Part shown: piece by piece, positions 33,263 through 42,132 of the stretch
Numbering within the stretch: the first letter of the stretch is position 1
How the letters are laid out: every line of letters begins with the position of its first letter
Assembly (NCBI GenBank): GCA_903863845.1
Contig: CAIPDP010000167.1
Location: forward strand, 1-46,311
Reading direction: 5' to 3'
Source of the DNA: an uncultured Mucilaginibacter sp.
Lineage (GTDB): Bacteria; Bacteroidota; Bacteroidia; Sphingobacteriales; Sphingobacteriaceae
Length of the DNA stretch: 46,311 nucleotides
Program-made: the position numbers and the translations under genes
Notes under the pieces: model-generated
Told to the model about the DNA's origin: nothing
The model's database searches: none
Seen by the model: the letters and a program-made list of their open reading frames with translations, nothing else

Positions 33263-34960
33263 ATGAATAAACGTTGGTCGGTAATGACGCAGCCTGGTAA
33301 TGCGGATGTAATTAAACTGGCTTCGGAATTAAATATCGATCCTATTTTGAGTTCATTGTTGATCCAGCGTGGTATCAACACGTTTGAAGAAGCCCGGTTT
33401 TTCTTTCGGCCCGACCTGCGCCACCTGCATGATCCCTATCTGATGGCTGGTATGGAACAAGCTGTTGATCGTATTGAAAAGGCTATCGCCAACAATGAAA
33501 AAATACTGGTTTACGGCGATTACGATGTGGATGGAACAACAGCTGTATCACTCGTGTTTAGCTTCTTCAAAAAACTGCATAACCAGATCGCATATTATAT
33601 ACCCGACCGTTACAAAGAGGGCTATGGGATTTCAACCCAGGGTATCGACTATGCTGCCGAAAACGGATTAAATTTGATTATTGCACTCGATTGTGGTATC
33701 AAATCGGTAGATAAAATCGCTTATGCTAACAGTAAAGGAGTAGATTTTATTATTTGTGATCATCACTTGCCCGGTGCTGAATTACCCGAGGCCGTAGCTG
33801 TACTCGACCCTAAGCGAAGCGATTGTCACTATCCTTACAAAGAGCTTTCCGGATGCGGTATTGGCTTTAAACTGATACAGGCCTACGCCGAAAAAAATGA
33901 AATCCCGTTTGAAGAGGTAACTAAATACCTCGACCTGGTAGCCATCAGTATCGCTTCAGATATCGTACATATTACGGGCGAGAACCGTACGCTGGCTTAC
34001 TTTGGTTTACAAAAGATCAATGCTGATCCCTGCATTGGTGTCAGGGCTTTGATGGGGGTAGCAGGTAGAACGGGTAATTATTCGATCACCGATGTGGTAT
34101 TTGGATTAGGCCCACGTATCAATGCAGCCGGGCGAATTGATGATGCTAAACATGCTGTAGAATTACTTATCGCCACCGACGAAGCAGCTGCTAATGAAAA
34201 AGGCACGCTCATCAATGGAAAAAATACCGAGCGCAAGGGTCACGATCAGCACATTACCGATGAAGCCCTGAGCCTAATCGACAATGATGCAATATTGATC
34301 GGCAAGAAATCAACTGTAGTTTATAACGAAAACTGGCACAAAGGCGTCATTGGTATAGTCGCCTCTCGTCTTACTGAAAAATATTATCGGCCCACTATCG
34401 TTCTAACCCGGTCTAATGGGCATTTGGCAGGTTCGGCCAGGTCGGTTATAGGGTACGATCTGTACGAAGCATTGTATGAGTGTAAAGACCTGCTGATACA
34501 GTTTGGTGGACACAAATATGCAGCAGGATTAACCTTAGAGCCTGAAAAGCTCGAAGCTTTTGCCGACAGATTTGAAGAGGTGGTTAGTGCTACCATTACC
34601 GACGAACAATTAGTGCAAGAGATCAGGATAGATGCCGAACTCGAATTAAAACACATAGATTCGAAATTTTTCAGGATATTGAACCAGTTTGCACCCTTTG
34701 GCCCCGAGAATATGGCACCGGTATTTTTAAGTAAAGGCGTGCGCATCAATGGTTATGCCAGCCTTGCCGGCGAACAACACCTGAAAATGGTTGTCAAGCA
34801 GGAGGGTTCGCCTTTGTTTGATTGTATAGGCTTCGGATTGGGAAATTACCTGGCAGAAGTAAGTGAAGGAAATCCTTTCGATATTTGCTATACGATCGAG
34901 GAAAATGTTTGGCGGGAAAGAAGATCGATTCAATTGAATATAAAAGGGATAAGGTTTTAG
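33263..34960 (+). CDS. recJ: Single-stranded-DNA-specific exonuclease RecJ
   Basis: 565 residues with the DHH phosphoesterase layout: DYDVDGT at 86-92, ALDCG near 143, DHH at 167-169 and, in the DHHA1 part, FGGHKYAAGLTL. It degrades single-stranded DNA 5' to 3' in recombination and mismatch or base excision repair. Expected bacterial length; the C-terminal OB-like region is present (VFLSKGVRINGYASL). The start is the ATG at 33263, with 124 bases to the divergent MBL gene and 93 to lptB. Confidence 0.97.
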   Translation: MNKRWSVMTQPGNADVIKLASELNIDPILSSLLIQRGINTFEEARFFFRPDLRHLHDPYLMAGMEQAVDRIEKAIANNEKILVYGDYDVDGTTAVSLVFSFFKKLHNQIAYYIPDRYKEGYGISTQGIDYAAENGLNLIIALDCGIKSVDKIAYANSKGVDFIICDHHLPGAELPEAVAVLDPKRSDCHYPYKELSGCGIGFKLIQAYAEKNEIPFEEVTKYLDLVAISIASDIVHITGENRTLAYFGLQKINADPCIGVRALMGVAGRTGNYSITDVVFGLGPRINAAGRIDDAKHAVELLIATDEAAANEKGTLINGKNTERKGHDQHITDEALSLIDNDAILIGKKSTVVYNENWHKGVIGIVASRLTEKYYRPTIVLTRSNGHLAGSARSVIGYDLYEALYECKDLLIQFGGHKYAAGLTLEPEKLEAFADRFEEVVSATITDEQLVQEIRIDAELELKHIDSKFFRILNQFAPFGPENMAPVFLSKGVRINGYASLAGEQHLKMVVKQEGSPLFDCIGFGLGNYLAEVSEGNPFDICYTIEENVWRERRSIQLNIKGIRF

Positions 34961-35053
34961 TCCGGAAATAGTCCCTAAGTTCTAAAGAAAATAATAATTG
35001 GTTTAGGCATTACAATCATGTAAATCCTCAAATCCGTTTAATCAAGGTTCATA

Positions 35054-35791
35054 ATGATATTAAGAGCAGAAGATCTGGTAAAAAAATATAAACAACGCGC
35101 GGTAGTTAACCATGTATCGTTTGAAGTTGCCCAGGGCGAGATCGTTGGCTTGCTTGGGCCTAATGGTGCCGGGAAAACTACTTCATTTTATATGATCGTA
35201 GGGTTGATCAAACCCAATGAGGGAACTATTTACCTCGATGATCAAAATATAACCACCGATCCTATGTACCGGCGAGCGCAAAAAGGTATCGGTTACCTGG
35301 CCCAGGAAGCTTCAGTATTCAGAAAATTATCGGTAGAAGACAATATCAAGGCGGTGCTCGAAATGGGTACGATGAGTAAGGAACGTCAGCACGATAAACT
35401 GGAAGAGTTGATAGATGAATTTAGCCTGCACAAAGTACGCAGGAACAGGGGCGATCTGCTATCAGGCGGAGAACGGAGGAGAACTGAAATTGCCCGGGCA
35501 TTGGCAGCAGAACCTAACTTTATATTACTTGATGAGCCCTTTGCAGGAGTCGATCCAATTGCCGTGGAAGAGATACAAGGCATGGTGGCGAAATTGCGGA
35601 CACGCAATATTGGCATTTTGATTACCGATCACAACGTGCAGGAAACCCTCTCGATCACCGACCGGGCCTATCTGCTATTCGAAGGAAAAATATTGGAATC
35701 CGGAGAACCGGAGGTTTTGGCCGAGAATGAAATGGTCAGAAAAGTGTATCTTGGTTCTAACTTTGTGCTGAAACGGAAGACGTTTGTTTAG
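35054..35791 (+). CDS. lptB: LPS export ABC transporter ATP-binding protein LptB
   Basis: 245 residues, a single ABC ATPase domain: Walker A GPNGAGKT (35-42), Q-loop in [10 protein letters not shown] (Q84), signature [15 protein letters not shown] (136-150), Walker [16 protein letters not shown] and the H-loop in ITDHNV. The [11 protein letters not shown] and [14 protein letters not shown] segments are characteristic of LptB, which powers lipopolysaccharide transfer to the outer membrane with LptFG. Those partners are not in the window. A tandem repeat array follows the gene. Confidence 0.96.
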   Translation: MILRAEDLVKKYKQRAVVNHVSFEVAQGEIVGLLGPNGAGKTTSFYMIVGLIKPNEGTIYLDDQNITTDPMYRRAQKGIGYLAQEASVFRKLSVEDNIKAVLEMGTMSKERQHDKLEELIDEFSLHKVRRNRGDLLSGGERRRTEIARALAAEPNFILLDEPFAGVDPIAVEEIQGMVAKLRTRNIGILITDHNVQETLSITDRAYLLFEGKILESGEPEVLAENEMVRKVYLGSNFVLKRKTFV

Positions 35792-35846
35792 GCATTGGTT
35801 ATTTGGCATTAGGCATTGGTCATTCGGCATTGGTCGTTTGGTATTA
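35791..35846 (+). repeat. GGCATTGGT-type short repeats
   Basis: Directly after lptB, units of about 14 nt beginning GGCATTGGT or GGCATT occur four times in varying form. The GGCATT core is complementary to the AATGCC core of the 23-nt repeats that follow, so the two arrays could pair. No coding frame. Confidence 0.6.
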
Positions 35847-35857
35847 AATTTTTCTAC

Positions 35858-35949
35858 AAATGCCCAATGTCAGCGCAGCGAAATGCCCAATCTCAGCGCA
35901 GCGAAATGCCCAATGCCAACGCAGTGAAATGCCCCAATGACAATAAAAT
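35858..35949 (+). repeat. Tandem 23-nt repeat, three and a half copies
   Basis: Units start at 35858, 35881, 35904 and (partial) 35927. The first two differ by one base and the third by a few; the core is AAATGCCCAATGTCAGCGCA. The unit is not a multiple of three and has no stable own palindrome. Copies are adjacent, with no spacers, so this is not a CRISPR array. Confidence 0.85.
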
Positions 35950-35955
35950 TAAGAC

Positions 35956-37476
35956 ATGCCCATTATTAACTCCGTATTTACCTGGTTCATCAAAAAGCGT
36001 ATCCACCAGATAGAGCTTTTTATGAAGTACCCTAATGAGGTGCAGGAAGAGTGGTTTGAGCAGCTGATATCAGAGGCAGAAAATACGGAGTGGGGTAGAA
36101 AGTATGGGTACAAAGACATCAACAATATCCGGCAGTTTAAGGAGCGCGTCCCGATACAGCACTATGATAGCCTGAAGCCTTATATTGAAAGGATGCTGAA
36201 GGGCGAGCAAAATGTGTTATGGCACAGCGAGATCCGGTGGTTTGCGAAATCGTCGGGTACTACCAGTGATCGCAGTAAGTTTATACCGGTTAGCGAGGAG
36301 TCGCTTGAAGAATGCCATTTTAAGGGCGGCAAGGATATGCTGACCTTGTATTTCAACAACCGGCCCAACGCCCGCATATTTACCGGCAAGGCCCTCACCT
36401 TAGGTGGGAGTCACCAGGTTAGCCAGTTGAATGCTGATACCTTCTTTGGCGATCTATCCGCAGTAATCATGAAAAACCTGCCCCTTTGGGCCGAGTTTTA
36501 CCGCACGCCACACCTCGATATTGCCCTGCTGGATAATTTTGAAGAGAAAATTGAAAAGATGGCCCAGGCCACCAAAGATGTTAACGTAACTTGCATCAGC
36601 GGAGTGCCTACCTGGAATATTTTGTTGTTCAGGCGCATCCTGGAGATCACCGGGAAAAAGAACCTGCTGGAAGTGTGGCCCAATCTGGAACTCTATTTTC
36701 ATGGCGCTGTTAACTTTACACCCTATCGCGAACAGTTCAGTAAACTGATACCCGGTAACGATATGTATTACCTGGAAACCTACAATGCTTCTGAAGGCTT
36801 CTTCGGCCTGCAAGACCAGTCGGATTCTACGGAAATGTTGCTGATGCTTGATTATGGCATCTATTACGAATTTTTACCCTTAGAAAAGTTAAACGACGAA
36901 AACCCGGACACCCTGAGCTTAAGCGAAGTTGAACTGCATAAAAACTACGCCCTTATTATCAGTACCAATGCCGGGCTTTGGCGCTATATGATTGGCGATA
37001 CCGTCAGATTTACATCGCTATCACCTTACCGCATACAGATCACCGGACGCACCAAACACTTTATCAATGCCTTCGGCGAAGAGTTGATCATTGACAATGC
37101 CGAGCGCGCCCTGGCCGAAGCATGCAGCCAAACCGGGGCCAGCATCAGAGAATATACGGCAGCACCGGTTTATTTTGGTGATGATAAAGGCGGTGCCCAT
37201 GAATGGGTAATTGAATTTGATAAAAAACCAGCTGAATTTGAACGCTTTGTCGATCTATTGGATGGAACGCTCCGCCGCATCAACTCTGATTATGATGCCA
37301 AACGATTCAAAGATATGGCGCTGAGGCGACCAATTGTTCATAAAGCGCCCGATGGAACATTTTTCAATTGGATGAAAGAAAGGGGTAAGCTTGGCGGTCA
37401 GCATAAAGTACCGAGGCTTGCCAATGATCGGGAATATATTGATTCGATATTATTGTTGATGGAACTGGTGGGATAG
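35956..37476 (+). CDS. GH3 family acyl-adenylate-forming protein
   Basis: 506 residues of the GH3 auxin-responsive promoter family, part of the ANL adenylating superfamily. Conserved segments include WFAKSSGTTSDRSKFIPVS (ATP-binding P-loop type) at about 94-112, the LYFHGAVNFTPYR and YNASEGFFGLQ stretch, and LWRYMIGDTVRF and RTKHFINAFGEELI toward the C terminus. Bacterial members occur widely in Bacteroidota with unknown acyl substrate. Cytoplasmic. It follows lptB with only repeat DNA between, and no functional link is evident. Confidence 0.92.
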   Translation: MPIINSVFTWFIKKRIHQIELFMKYPNEVQEEWFEQLISEAENTEWGRKYGYKDINNIRQFKERVPIQHYDSLKPYIERMLKGEQNVLWHSEIRWFAKSSGTTSDRSKFIPVSEESLEECHFKGGKDMLTLYFNNRPNARIFTGKALTLGGSHQVSQLNADTFFGDLSAVIMKNLPLWAEFYRTPHLDIALLDNFEEKIEKMAQATKDVNVTCISGVPTWNILLFRRILEITGKKNLLEVWPNLELYFHGAVNFTPYREQFSKLIPGNDMYYLETYNASEGFFGLQDQSDSTEMLLMLDYGIYYEFLPLEKLNDENPDTLSLSEVELHKNYALIISTNAGLWRYMIGDTVRFTSLSPYRIQITGRTKHFINAFGEELIIDNAERALAEACSQTGASIREYTAAPVYFGDDKGGAHEWVIEFDKKPAEFERFVDLLDGTLRRINSDYDAKRFKDMALRRPIVHKAPDGTFFNWMKERGKLGGQHKVPRLANDREYIDSILLLMELVG

Positions 37477-37598
37477 TGTTGCTTTTTTAATATTTTAAAA
37501 TAGCAGGCAGCTGGTAGTTTTCTTTGGTCTTAACCCCCAAAGCACCATGAATTCACTTCCTGAAATCTATATATTTGCAAATATTGAAATATGCTTAA

Positions 37599-37928
37599 AT
37601 GATAAAATGTGTTTATCTGAGTGATCATAAGCAATATCCGAATGCTAAGATAAATCCCACCCTGTTATGGGAATATGATCTGAATAACTTTGATTTTCAA
37701 CAGATGCGACTTATTGTGATACAGCGTGTCATCGAAAGGGGTTGGCCCGAAGATTGGCGTGCGGCACTCAATCTTTATGGAGAAAAAGGTTTTAAGGAAG
37801 TCATAGTCGCTATTCCTTACATGAATACTAAAGACATGAATTTTGTAAGCCAGGTTTTCGAAATTCCGCTAGTTAAAATGAAATGTTACAAAAAGAAACA
37901 GTCTCAGCCGCAACACTGGCAATCTTAA
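37599..37928 (+). CDS. DUF6922-type protein, partner of AbiEii-like gene
   Basis: 109 residues resembling DUF6922, a small cytoplasmic family recognised by LLWEYDLNNFDFQQM and RVIERGWPEDWRAALNLYG. It lies immediately before, and overlaps by 46 bases, an AbiEii-family nucleotidyltransferase gene. In many Bacteroidota these two occur as a pair, so it probably acts as the counterpart or antitoxin; this is inferred from the arrangement. A -7-like TATATTTG (37570-37577) lies upstream. Confidence 0.8.
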   Translation: MIKCVYLSDHKQYPNAKINPTLLWEYDLNNFDFQQMRLIVIQRVIERGWPEDWRAALNLYGEKGFKEVIVAIPYMNTKDMNFVSQVFEIPLVKMKCYKKKQSQPQHWQS

Positions 37929-38524
37929 AAGCATTAATGCAAGATGAGGATCTGAATGATTTCTTTCTTGTTGGCGGTACGGCACTTTCGCTTCAAATTG
38001 GCCACAGGATCAGCATTGATCTTGATTTGTTTTCATTAAACCCTTTTGATCAGAATGATATTCTTTCTCATCTCGAATCAAGTAAAAATTTTCGATTGGA
38101 CTATCAGGATAAAAACACACTCAAAGGGCAGATTGAAAAAACTAAAGTTGATTTTATAACGCATAATTATCCATTAGTTAGTCGATTGATTTTAGAGGAA
38201 GGAATCAGACTGGCAAGCCTGCATGATATCGCAGCAATGAAAATAAACGCCATTGTTACCAACGGGACACGCCTAAAGGACTTTATTGATATTGCATTTT
38301 TGTCGGTACACCTCAAATTCGACGCTATGATGGAGGCCTATGAACGGAAATATGCAACCCGAAACCCTGTAGCCACACTCAAGTCATTGTCATATTTTGA
38401 GGATATAAATTTTAGCGAGCCGGTGCAAATGCTGCGTGGCAATTTCAATTGGAACCTGATAAAGAGTCGGCTAAAAGAAATGACGGGAAACCCTTCATTG
38501 ATATTTGAGTGCTACCCAATTTGA
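37883..38524 (+). CDS. AbiEii/AbiGii-type nucleotidyltransferase toxin
   Basis: 213 residues with the AbiEii motif FFLVGGTALSLQIGHRISIDLDLFS (residues 27-51), which holds the GG pair at 31-32 and metal-binding aspartates D46 and D48, and a second conserved region RLKDFIDIAFLSV. AbiEii proteins are nucleotidyltransferase-like toxins of abortive infection and toxin-antitoxin systems. The start overlaps the DUF6922 gene by 46 bases in another frame, so expression is coupled. The classical AbiEi antitoxin with winged helix is not seen. Confidence 0.88.
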   Translation: MLQKETVSAATLAILKALMQDEDLNDFFLVGGTALSLQIGHRISIDLDLFSLNPFDQNDILSHLESSKNFRLDYQDKNTLKGQIEKTKVDFITHNYPLVSRLILEEGIRLASLHDIAAMKINAIVTNGTRLKDFIDIAFLSVHLKFDAMMEAYERKYATRNPVATLKSLSYFEDINFSEPVQMLRGNFNWNLIKSRLKEMTGNPSLIFECYPI

Positions 38525-38632
38525 TTTTTGGCATTTTTCTTTGACAATAGTTTCTAAAAGAAAATCTTCTCAGTCCAATAAATTTGCTACCCTCCCCCTG
38601 TTACATTTATTTTTCAATTCCCGTAATGTATT

Positions 38633-39031
38633 ATGAATATGAACAAGAAAATCCTGTTGATCATTTTACTAGCTATCATAAGCCTGGCTTCCTGTAAAAA
38701 AGTTGCAGTAGCACCCGGACTAATCGGGAAATGGGAGTTACGCAGTAAGCTTGGATCTATAATTGGTTTCGATTCAGTTTTTACTGCCGGCAATGGCAGG
38801 GTGCTGGAGTTCAGAGGCGATAGTACCTATCTCCAATACAATAAAGGCCGATTGTTGCAGCAGGGGAAATACCATATCATCAATACAAATTATCCGAGTG
38901 CAAATTCTTTGAGTATTACCTTTGACAATGGCGACTACCAGCAATACTTAAATTTAACCGGCACCAATCTGCAGATAGGGATGGATGCCAATGACGGAGT
39001 GGAATCACACTTTCAAAAAATTGCAAACTAA
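38633..39031 (+). CDS. Lipocalin-like lipoprotein, copy 1
   Basis: 132 residues with a lipobox (SLASC, C21). The mature part starts LIGKWELRSKLGS, followed by beta strands ending in the YHI..NYPSANSLSITFDNG region, fitting a small lipocalin-like domain. No active site is visible. It is 5 bases upstream of a related gene; both share GKWEL, GNG..L.F..DS, and a GKYHI/GSFHI segment, so they are a tandem duplication. A -7-like TAAATTTG lies at 38579-38586. Confidence 0.75.
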   Translation: MNMNKKILLIILLAIISLASCKKVAVAPGLIGKWELRSKLGSIIGFDSVFTAGNGRVLEFRGDSTYLQYNKGRLLQQGKYHIINTNYPSANSLSITFDNGDYQQYLNLTGTNLQIGMDANDGVESHFQKIAN

Positions 39032-39036
39032 GTGAT

Positions 39037-39432
39037 ATGAAAAGCATAAGAAACTATTTATTGATGTTTTTAGTTGCAGGCCTGTTTGCCGCATGTACAA
39101 AAAGCGGAGATGTTTCGCCAATCAACGTAATTGGCAAATGGGAACTTAGCCACAGGTATGGCGGAAATATTTTGCCACAGGATACAACCTATAAGGTAGG
39201 CAACGGTAATATACTCCAATTTAACGCCGATAGCAGTTTTAAGCAATATGCCAATGGTGCTATCATCAACAACGGATCATTTCACATCCAAAATGGCCAG
39301 TTGTATTTTAATACCAATGCCTACAGTGCCCAACAATTTTATAGCCTGGTCAGTATTTCTGGTAATCTGCTTACCCTAAAGCCTATACTTGGCGATATAG
39401 CAACTACTCAATATTTGAAAATCGGGAATTAG
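39037..39432 (+). CDS. Lipocalin-like lipoprotein, copy 2
   Basis: 131 residues, lipobox LFAAC (C20). The mature part starts VIGKWELSHRYGG, then GNGNILQFNADSSF and GSFHIQNGQLYF, parallel to copy 1 over most of its length. It is likely membrane-anchored facing the periplasm or surface. Its stop codon overlaps that of convergent folP by two bases (shared TTAG). Function unknown. Confidence 0.75.
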   Translation: MKSIRNYLLMFLVAGLFAACTKSGDVSPINVIGKWELSHRYGGNILPQDTTYKVGNGNILQFNADSSFKQYANGAIINNGSFHIQNGQLYFNTNAYSAQQFYSLVSISGNLLTLKPILGDIATTQYLKIGN

Positions 39433-40292
39433 CGGTCTATATCGATCAATGCCTGTGTTAATTTTACTGCTTCAACCGCTTCTTTTACATCGTGTACCCG
39501 CAGGATACTGGCACCCTTCATTAGTGCAACAGTATTAAGGACTGTGGTTCCGTTCAACGCTTCATTTGGGTTTACTCCCAAAACATTATATATCATTCGC
39601 TTGCGCGAAACGCCGGCCAGAATGGGCAATTGGAATATATCCAGCTCCTGCATCCGGTTTAGCAAGGCATAGCTATGTTTCTGCAGTTTTGCAAATCCGA
39701 AGCCCGGATCAATTATCACATCTTTTACGCCCAGTTGAATCAGTTGGTTGATACGCTCAGCGAAATAATCGATCAATTCGGGAAAAATATCTTCATACTT
39801 CGCCATTTGGGTCATATTCTGCGGTGTCCCTTTCATGTGCATCAATATATAGGGTACCTGTAATTTAGCTACAGTAGAAAACATATCATTATCAAGCTGC
39901 CCGCCTGATATATCATTAATGATATGCGCTCCGGCCTTAATACCAGCTTCGGCGATTTTAGCACGAAAAGTATCTACCGACAAAATGGCATCGGGGTGGT
40001 TTTGTGCAATCGTTGCAACCACTGGCAGCAAACGATCGGCCTCTTCCTGTTCTGATATATCCTGCGCACCCGGGCGTGAGGAATAAGCACCGATATCCAG
40101 GATATCGGCACCCTCTGCCAGCATTTTGGCTGCTTTTTGCAAAGCGTGATTTACGCTTTCCACCCTGCTGCCTGCATAGAATGAATCGGGGGTGATATTG
40201 AGGATACCCATCACTTTTGGTGTCGACAGATCGATCAATTTCCCACCTGCATTGATGGTTCCTTTTTTACGAAAAAATGTATCTTTAGCCAC
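39429..40292 (-). CDS. folP: Dihydropteroate synthase
   Basis: Joins p-aminobenzoate with dihydropterin pyrophosphate in folate synthesis. The 287-residue TIM barrel keeps GILNITPDSFYAG (about 29-41), ILDIGAYSSRPGA, INDISGGQ, LMHMKG and DPGFGFAK, all standard. It is the target of sulfonamides in other bacteria. In many Bacteroidota it lies next to cdaA, but here cdaA is at 2741. The gene ends convergently with the lipoprotein gene, sharing stop-codon bases. Confidence 0.97.
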   Translation of the reverse strand: MAKDTFFRKKGTINAGGKLIDLSTPKVMGILNITPDSFYAGSRVESVNHALQKAAKMLAEGADILDIGAYSSRPGAQDISEQEEADRLLPVVATIAQNHPDAILSVDTFRAKIAEAGIKAGAHIINDISGGQLDNDMFSTVAKLQVPYILMHMKGTPQNMTQMAKYEDIFPELIDYFAERINQLIQLGVKDVIIDPGFGFAKLQKHSYALLNRMQELDIFQLPILAGVSRKRMIYNVLGVNPNEALNGTTVLNTVALMKGASILRVHDVKEAVEAVKLTQALIDIDR

Positions 40293-40300
40293 TTGTTATA

Positions 40301-40427
40301 GTTGAAATGTTTGTCCCGATCAAACCGGGATTGATAGCTTGTAAAGTTACCTTAACTTTTGCCAATCTCAGATAGTCGCCTGTCCAACATTTCAACATCC
40401 CGATGGCTATTGGGATGACATTACAAC
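40301..40427. repeat. Degenerate paired palindromic repeat
   Basis: Left part 40301-40331 contains GTTGAAATGTTTGTCCCGA followed by CCGGGAT; right part 40385-40427 contains CAACATTTCAACATCCCGA followed by ATTGGGATG. The flanks (GTTGAAAT/ATTTCAAC) are complementary, so the pair is inverted as at 32276-32354, with decayed palindromes. It lies in the divergent space between folP and the DUF1599 gene. Confidence 0.65.
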
Positions 40428-40443
40428 TTTACAACATAATAAA

Positions 40444-40983
40444 TTGAGCAATACCGCAGCAGAATACAACGCCGTCATCAAAACCTGCAAGGATCTTTTC
40501 ATGAAAAAGACCCGCGACTATGGCACGGCCTGGCGAATTTTACGCATTGAGTCGATCACCGACCAGTTATTTATTAAGGCGCAACGTATCCGTACGCTGG
40601 AAGAAAAAAAGGTATCGAAGGTTGATGAGGACATTTCGGGCGAGTATATCGGTATTGTAAACTATTGTATCATCGCAATGATGCAGTTGGATGCCGGAAA
40701 AGATACCCCCACGGAGCTTTCAATTGAATTGGTAAGCAAACTTTTTGATGAAAAAGCTAACAAGACGCGCGACCTGATGTTTGCTAAAAATCACGATTAT
40801 GGCGAAGCCTGGCGCGATATGCGTATCAGCTCGATGACTGACCTGATCCTGATGAAATTGCTTCGCATAAAGCAGATCGAAGATAATAAGGGTTTAACCC
40901 TGGCCTCAGAGGGTGTTAATGCTAATTACCAGGATATGCTCAATTATGCTGTATTTGCGCTTATTAAACTTGGTATAAAATGA
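40444..40983 (+). CDS. DUF1599 protein with two internal repeats
   Basis: 179 residues. Two copies of the DUF1599 unit are visible: KKTRDYGTAWRILRIESITD (about 21-40) and AKNHDYGEAWRDMRISSMTD (about 113-132), each followed by a helix with KRIRT/LLRIKQI and E-rich ending. The start is TTG at 40444, since the next ATG (residue 20) would remove part of the first repeat. No catalytic role is established. The end overlaps the next gene by 4 bases (ATGA). Confidence 0.85.
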   Translation: MSNTAAEYNAVIKTCKDLFMKKTRDYGTAWRILRIESITDQLFIKAQRIRTLEEKKVSKVDEDISGEYIGIVNYCIIAMMQLDAGKDTPTELSIELVSKLFDEKANKTRDLMFAKNHDYGEAWRDMRISSMTDLILMKLLRIKQIEDNKGLTLASEGVNANYQDMLNYAVFALIKLGIK

Positions 40984-42128
40984 AAACAAAATTGATTTGG
41001 GTATGCCGGATACTGGTTGGACTGTTGTTCATCTTCTCGGGCCTCATCAAGATCAATGACCCGCTTGGGTTTTCTTATAAACTACAGGAGTATTTTGAGG
41101 TATTTCACATCGAGTTTTTAAACGGATTGGCGCTTTTTATTGCCATAATTCTTTGTACACTCGAAATTGTTCTTGGCTTTGCCTTGCTCATCGGTGTAAG
41201 GGCTGTAAAAGTTTCCTGGGGATTGTTGTTGCTGATCATTTTTTTTGGCTTCCTTACTTTTTATTCGGCTTGGTTCAAAGTGGTTCAAACCTGCGGTTGT
41301 TTCGGCGATGCAATTCCGCTTACACCTTGGCAGTCGTTCTGCAAGGATATGGCGCTGCTCGCTTTGGTGCTGGTGATCTTTGTGAACCGAAAAACCATAA
41401 ACCCGGTATTTGACAAAAAAACCGCTGATAAACTGGCCATTGGTTCGATAGTGGTGGCTTTGGGGCTTGGCTTTTATACCTATAGCTTCCTGCCAATATT
41501 TGATTTTTTGGCTTATAACGTTGGTGCAAATATCCCGGGCGAAATGGAAACTCCTCCTGGTGCACAACCCGACGAATTTCAGGTTACTTATCACTTAAAA
41601 AATAGCAAAACGGGAGCTACAAAGGTGATGGACGATAAAGAATATACCAGGAGTGGTATCTGGAAAGATAATAACTGGCAGGTAGTCGGACCTTCTGAAA
41701 GTGTTTTGATCAAGCGGGGTTTTACCCCCAAAATTATCGACCTGAATATTAAAGATGCTCAGGGTAACGATTACACTAAAGAACTACTGTCAAATCCATT
41801 TAATAACCTGATCATTGTTGCCTATGATCTGCAGAAAGCTAACCTTGAAGCTATAGGAAGCTTAAACGCTCTGGCTATCAACCTGCATGACAACTTTAAT
41901 ACCCGTACGGTGCTGCTGACATCAAATTCTGCGCAGGACGCCGAGGCTTTTGCCAAAAAGAATCACCTGGTGACGGAGATCTTTTATGTAGATGCTGTAC
42001 CACTGAAAGAAATGGTACGCGCAAATCCGGGCCTGTTACTATTAAAAAATGGGACTATCATCAATAAATGGCACTATCATTCTTTGCCTAAATATGACGA
42101 CCTGGTAAAGCAGTATTTTCAAAAATAA
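40980..42128 (+). CDS. BT_3928-type DoxX-like membrane protein with thioredoxin-like domain
   Basis: 382 residues: an N-terminal four-helix DoxX/MauE-like membrane region (about 1-165) with a CGCFGD motif, then a periplasmic or cytoplasmic C-terminal domain that resembles a thioredoxin fold (IIVAYDLQKANLEAIGSLNALAINL, then PGLLLLKNGTIINKWHY) without a CXXC pair. This is the layout of the BT_3928 family of Bacteroidota. It starts in the stop region of the DUF1599 gene (ATGA overlap) and is followed 4 bases later by the ABC permease gene, forming an apparent operon to aroK. Confidence 0.85.
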   Translation: MKTKLIWVCRILVGLLFIFSGLIKINDPLGFSYKLQEYFEVFHIEFLNGLALFIAIILCTLEIVLGFALLIGVRAVKVSWGLLLLIIFFGFLTFYSAWFKVVQTCGCFGDAIPLTPWQSFCKDMALLALVLVIFVNRKTINPVFDKKTADKLAIGSIVVALGLGFYTYSFLPIFDFLAYNVGANIPGEMETPPGAQPDEFQVTYHLKNSKTGATKVMDDKEYTRSGIWKDNNWQVVGPSESVLIKRGFTPKIIDLNIKDAQGNDYTKELLSNPFNNLIIVAYDLQKANLEAIGSLNALAINLHDNFNTRTVLLTSNSAQDAEAFAKKNHLVTEIFYVDAVPLKEMVRANPGLLLLKNGTIINKWHYHSLPKYDDLVKQYFQK

Positions 42129-42132
42129 AACA

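Noticed and set aside
35858..35949. Possible CRISPR array
   Set aside because: Repeats are directly adjacent without spacers, there are only about three and a half units, and no cas gene is present.
35816..36013. 65-codon frame over the 23-nt repeats
   Set aside because: The repeat unit is not a multiple of three, so the frame shifts at every unit; it is low-complexity and overlaps the GH3 start.
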